From NCBI GenBank assembly GCA_947623705.1, contig CANQHT010000022.1, forward strand, positions 1 through 14,967: DNA of 14,967 nucleotides. The letters are read 5' to 3'. Shown piece by piece: positions 12,200 through 14,967 of this stretch (positions are counted from its first letter, which is position 1; every line of letters starts with the position of its first letter). Source of the DNA: an uncultured Bacilli bacterium (GTDB lineage Bacteria; Bacillota_I; Bacilli_A; RF39; UBA660). The notes beneath the pieces are model-generated. The model worked only from the letters and a program-made list of their open reading frames with translations. It had not been told where the DNA came from and made no database searches. The translations under genes and the position numbers were made by a program.

Positions 12200-12208
12200 T
12201 GATATAAT
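12200..12208 (+). promoter_or_regulatory. Extended -10 promoter of secA
   Basis: TGATATAAT (12200-12208) is identical to the extended -10 before rpiB. There is no good -35 at 17 bp. The predicted start is near 12215, directly at the GAGGTGG ribosome binding site (12216-12222), so the leader would be very short. Confidence 0.6.
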
Positions 12209-12225
12209 ATTTGTTGAGGTGGATT

Positions 12226-14712
12226 ATGGGATTATTTAAAAAATTATTAAATAGTGAGTATAAAGAATTAAAAAGATTTGAAAGTCTAGCTGATCAAATT
12301 GTTGCATTAGATGAAGAAATGCAAAAATTAAAAGATAGTGATTTTCAAAAAAAAACTAATGAATTTAAAGAAAGACTTCAAAATGGTGAAACTTTAGATG
12401 ATATTTTAGTTGAGGCTTTTGCTCTTGCAAGAGAGGCCGCTTATAGAACTATTGGTGAAAAAGCTTATTATGTTCAACTTTTAGGTGGTCTAGCAATTCA
12501 TTATGGTAATATTGCGGAGATGAAAACTGGTGAAGGTAAAACTTTAACAACTATTTTTCCGGCTTATGTTAATGCTTTAACTGGTGAAGGTGTTCACGTT
12601 GTAACGACTAACGAATACTTATCTAGTCGGAACGCCGAATGGATGGGCCCTGCTTATGACTTACTAGGAGTTACTGTTGGTGTTAACTTAAGAGAAATGA
12701 GTCCAAAAGAAAAACAAGAAGCCTATAGTAAAGATATTTTATATTCAACAAATAATGAAATTGGTTTTGATTATTTAAGAGATAATATGGTCGTAAGAAA
12801 AGAAGATCGAGTTCAAAGACCACTTAATTATTGTATTATCGATGAAGTCGATTCTATTTTGATTGATGAAGCGAGAACCCCACTTATTATCAGTGGTGGT
12901 CAAATGAATTCGCGTAATCTTTATGTTGATGCTGATCGCGCCGTTAAAAAATTAAAAGATGTTGAAGATTATGACATTGATGTTAAAACTAAAAATGTTT
13001 CTTTAACTGAAGAAGGTAGTAAAAAAATTGAAAAAATATTCAATTTAAAAAATCTTTATGATTTAGATAATACGGCTTTAGTACATCACTTAAATCAAGC
13101 CTTAAAAGCCAATTATGGATTTAAAAAAGATGTTGATTATGTTGTCCAAGATGATGAAGTAATCATTGTTGACCAATTTACCGGTCGTTTAATGCATGGC
13201 CGTCAATTTAGTGATGGACTTCATCAAGCGATTGAAGCCAAAGAAGGCGTTACCATTAATACGGAAACCAAAACTATGGCAACAATTACGTTCCAAAACT
13301 TATTTAGAATGTATAAAAAATTATCTGGTATGACAGGTACTGCTAAAACTGAAGAAGAAGAATTTAGAAATATCTATAATATGTATGTTATTGAAATACC
13401 TACAAATATGCCAGTTATAAGAGAAGATTATGCTGATTTAGTATATGCGACTAGTAAAGGTAAATATAACGCAATTATTAAGTATGTTACAGAAATTCAT
13501 AAAACTGGTGAACCTATTCTAATTGGTACTATTTCTGTTGAGGCCAATGAATATTTAAGTGGTTTACTTAAAAAAGCTGGATTAAAACACGAAGTATTAA
13601 ATGCGAAGAATCATGAAAGAGAAGCCGAAATTATTGCTAAAGCTGGTGAAAAAGGTGCTATCACTCTTGCCACAAATATGGCTGGTCGTGGTACCGATAT
13701 TAAACTAGGTGAAGGCGTTAAAGAACTTGGTGGTCTTTGTGTAGTTGGAACGGAAAGACATGAATCAAGACGTATTGATAACCAACTTCGTGGTCGGGCA
13801 GGCCGTCAAGGAGATCCCGGTAAAAGTCAATTCTTTGTATCTTTTGAAGATGATTTAATGCGTCGTTTTGGTACCGAGAGAATTAAAAATATGTTAACAA
13901 GTTTAGGTATTGATGAAAGTCAATCAATTCGTTCTAAAACTTTAACTAAGAGTATTGAAACCGCTCAAAAGAAAGTTGAAGGAAACAACTACGATATTAG
14001 AAAAACTTTACTTGATTATGATAATGTTTTAAATGAACAAAGAGAAATTATCTATAATAGAAGAAACGAAATTTTAGAAGAAGATAATATTCACGAAAGT
14101 ATACTTGGGGTATTTAAAAATACAATTACTAATTTAGTGGAAAGTCATTATTCTGAGAATGGTAAATTAACTAGTGAAAATAAAAAAGAATTAGTGGAAT
14201 ATGTCAATGCCAACTATTTAAAGAATGATAATTTAAAATTAAAAGATGTTGAATCTTTAGATGATGAAGAATTAAGAGATAAAATTTATGATTTAGTTAT
14301 TGCTGATTATGAAAAGAAAATGATTGATGCGCCATTAATGAATGAATTTGAAAAAGCCATATCTTTAAAAATAATTGATTCTAACTGGGTTGAACATATG
14401 AGTGCCATGGAACATTTAAAAGAAGGTATAGGGCTTCGTGGTTATAGTCAAACTAATCCAATTCAAGCGTATACTATGGAAGGATTTGAAATGTTTGATA
14501 ATTTATTAATCAAAATTGAAGACTTAACTGCCCAATTCTTACTTAAAGCGGAAGTTAGACAAAATACCGAAAGAAAACAAACTTTAAAGGGAGTTGCTAA
14601 TGATGGTAAAGAAACTGTAAAAAGTACTCCTAAAAGAGTAACAAAAGTTGGACGAAATGATCCATGTCCTTGTGGAAGTGGTAAGAAATACAAAAATTGC
14701 TGTGGTAAATAA
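12226..14712 (+). CDS. secA: Protein translocase ATPase SecA
   Basis: SecA is the cytoplasmic motor that drives preproteins through SecYEG. The 828-residue product is close to the roughly 841 of B. subtilis SecA. It shows Walker A MKTGEGKT (99-106), the DEAD-like IDEVDS (205-210) and DEARTPL (214-220), LFRMYKKLSGMTGTAKTE, and helicase motifs AGRGTDI (486-492) and QLRGRAGRQGD (520-530). The C-terminus is the zinc/SecB-type tail CPCGSGKKYKNCC with Cys814, Cys816, Cys825 and Cys826. The start MGLFKKLLNSEYKELKRF is typical, with GAGGTGG just upstream; an in-frame upstream TTG (12211) is not needed. In B. subtilis prfB (release factor 2) follows; here a terminator and an accessory gene follow instead. 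Confidence 0.99.
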   Translation: MGLFKKLLNSEYKELKRFESLADQIVALDEEMQKLKDSDFQKKTNEFKERLQNGETLDDILVEAFALAREAAYRTIGEKAYYVQLLGGLAIHYGNIAEMKTGEGKTLTTIFPAYVNALTGEGVHVVTTNEYLSSRNAEWMGPAYDLLGVTVGVNLREMSPKEKQEAYSKDILYSTNNEIGFDYLRDNMVVRKEDRVQRPLNYCIIDEVDSILIDEARTPLIISGGQMNSRNLYVDADRAVKKLKDVEDYDIDVKTKNVSLTEEGSKKIEKIFNLKNLYDLDNTALVHHLNQALKANYGFKKDVDYVVQDDEVIIVDQFTGRLMHGRQFSDGLHQAIEAKEGVTINTETKTMATITFQNLFRMYKKLSGMTGTAKTEEEEFRNIYNMYVIEIPTNMPVIREDYADLVYATSKGKYNAIIKYVTEIHKTGEPILIGTISVEANEYLSGLLKKAGLKHEVLNAKNHEREAEIIAKAGEKGAITLATNMAGRGTDIKLGEGVKELGGLCVVGTERHESRRIDNQLRGRAGRQGDPGKSQFFVSFEDDLMRRFGTERIKNMLTSLGIDESQSIRSKTLTKSIETAQKKVEGNNYDIRKTLLDYDNVLNEQREIIYNRRNEILEEDNIHESILGVFKNTITNLVESHYSENGKLTSENKKELVEYVNANYLKNDNLKLKDVESLDDEELRDKIYDLVIADYEKKMIDAPLMNEFEKAISLKIIDSNWVEHMSAMEHLKEGIGLRGYSQTNPIQAYTMEGFEMFDNLLIKIEDLTAQFLLKAEVRQNTERKQTLKGVANDGKETVKSTPKRVTKVGRNDPCPCGSGKKYKNCCGK

Positions 14713-14750
14713 GATATATAGCAGTAATTTATATTTATAATTCAAATATT

Positions 14751-14792
14751 AAGGAATGGATAATCTATTATAATGATTAACATTCCTTTTTT
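14751..14792 (+). terminator. Intrinsic terminator of secA
   Basis: AAGGAATG (14751-14758) pairs with CATTCCTT (14781-14788), and an inner TAATC (14761-14765) pairs with GATTA (14775-14779). A T-run follows to 14792. The stem is unusually long for this window. Confidence 0.92.
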
Positions 14793-14812
14793 GTTATAGT
14801 ATGGGAGAGAAA

Positions 14813-14967
14813 ATGAATAATAAAAATGAATCTAATAACATCATTATTTATCAATCAGATGATGGAGAAACTAAAATTGATGTAAAATTAGAAAATGAAA
14901 CTGTTTGGTTATCTCAACAACAAATGGCATTGCTTTTTAAAACTTCAAGAACAAATATTGTTGAACA
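14813..14967 (+). CDS. RhuM-family protein, N-terminal part (runs off the window)
   Basis: The first 51 codons of a gene cut by the window end. The product reads NIIIYQSDDGETKIDVKLE (9-27), then NETVWLSQQQMALLF (28-42), then KTSRTNIVE. This matches the start of RhuM (virulence RhuM) family proteins, from memory: IYQ.EDG.TKIEVRLE.ETVWLTQ.QMAELF. RhuM proteins are accessory genes found in islands and near restriction or defence genes; their biochemical role is unknown. GGGAGAG (14803-14809) is the ribosome binding site. A possible extended -10 (TGTTATAGT, 14792-14800) overlaps the secA terminator tail. The gene may mark the edge of an accessory insertion after secA. Confidence 0.85.
   Translation, partial: MNNKNESNNIIIYQSDDGETKIDVKLENETVWLSQQQMALLFKTSRTNIVE

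Noticed and set aside
1..14967. tRNA, rRNA, CRISPR array or insertion sequence
   Set aside because: I looked for cloverleaf arms, spaced direct repeats, and transposase or terminal inverted repeats, and saw none that I could support.

Overview
The window comes from a very AT-rich, endospore-forming Firmicute, most likely an uncultured gut-type member of the Bacilli (RF39/Erysipelotrichia-like; this placement is inference). The reasons are spo0A, spoIIR, spoIID and spoIIQ homologues, Bacilli-style gene order, strong AGGAG-type ribosome binding sites, intrinsic terminators, and extended -10 promoters. Every gene is on the + strand. The genetic code is standard. All 18 complete genes stop with TAA (16) or TAG (2), never TGA.

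Layout. 1-910: spo0A with Spo0A-box-like sites upstream and a terminator. 911-2528: an accessory-looking secreted protein with a C-type-lectin/FGE-like C-terminus. Its promoter has a run of eight G between the -35 and -10, a hallmark of phase variation. 2581-4784: spoIIR, mntP, a membrane-anchored protein with three Cys-pair repeats, and an overlapping 56-codon membrane ORF. 4802-6280: a strong promoter, a structured leader of about 165 nt that can fold over the start site, then murA and its terminator. 6297-6980: an SGNH-fold protein whose catalytic residues all appear replaced. 6984-7298: rpmE (ribosomal protein L31). 7332-9669: an apparent rpiB - DUF1146 - spoIID - spoIIQ operon. 9682-11032: a possible shrunken MreB/Mbl-like protein and an unrecognised charged protein. 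11121-11569: a cold-shock protein gene with tandem Spo0A-box-like sites just after its promoter. 11580-12192: long-form hpf. 12200-14792: secA. 14813-end: the start of a RhuM-family accessory gene.

How it fits together. From memory, the gene content matches two Bacillus subtilis neighbourhoods: spoIIR/mntP(ywlD)/rpiB(ywlF)/ywzB/murAA/spoIID/spoIIQ, and yvyD(hpf)/secA. Here they are compacted and joined to spo0A. The core job is sporulation and envelope work. Spo0A commits the cell. SpoIIR triggers pro-SigmaE processing. SpoIID remodels septal peptidoglycan during engulfment. SpoIIQ forms the forespore half of the engulfment channel. MurA feeds peptidoglycan synthesis and SecA exports proteins. 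Csp, Hpf and L31 are translation and ribosome proteins.

The most novel signals are (1) the poly-G promoter feeding a potentially hypervariable surface protein, (2) the murA leader, whose 5' hairpin arm is complementary to the murA ribosome binding site, (3) the SGNH pseudoenzyme, and (4) the actin-like remnant.
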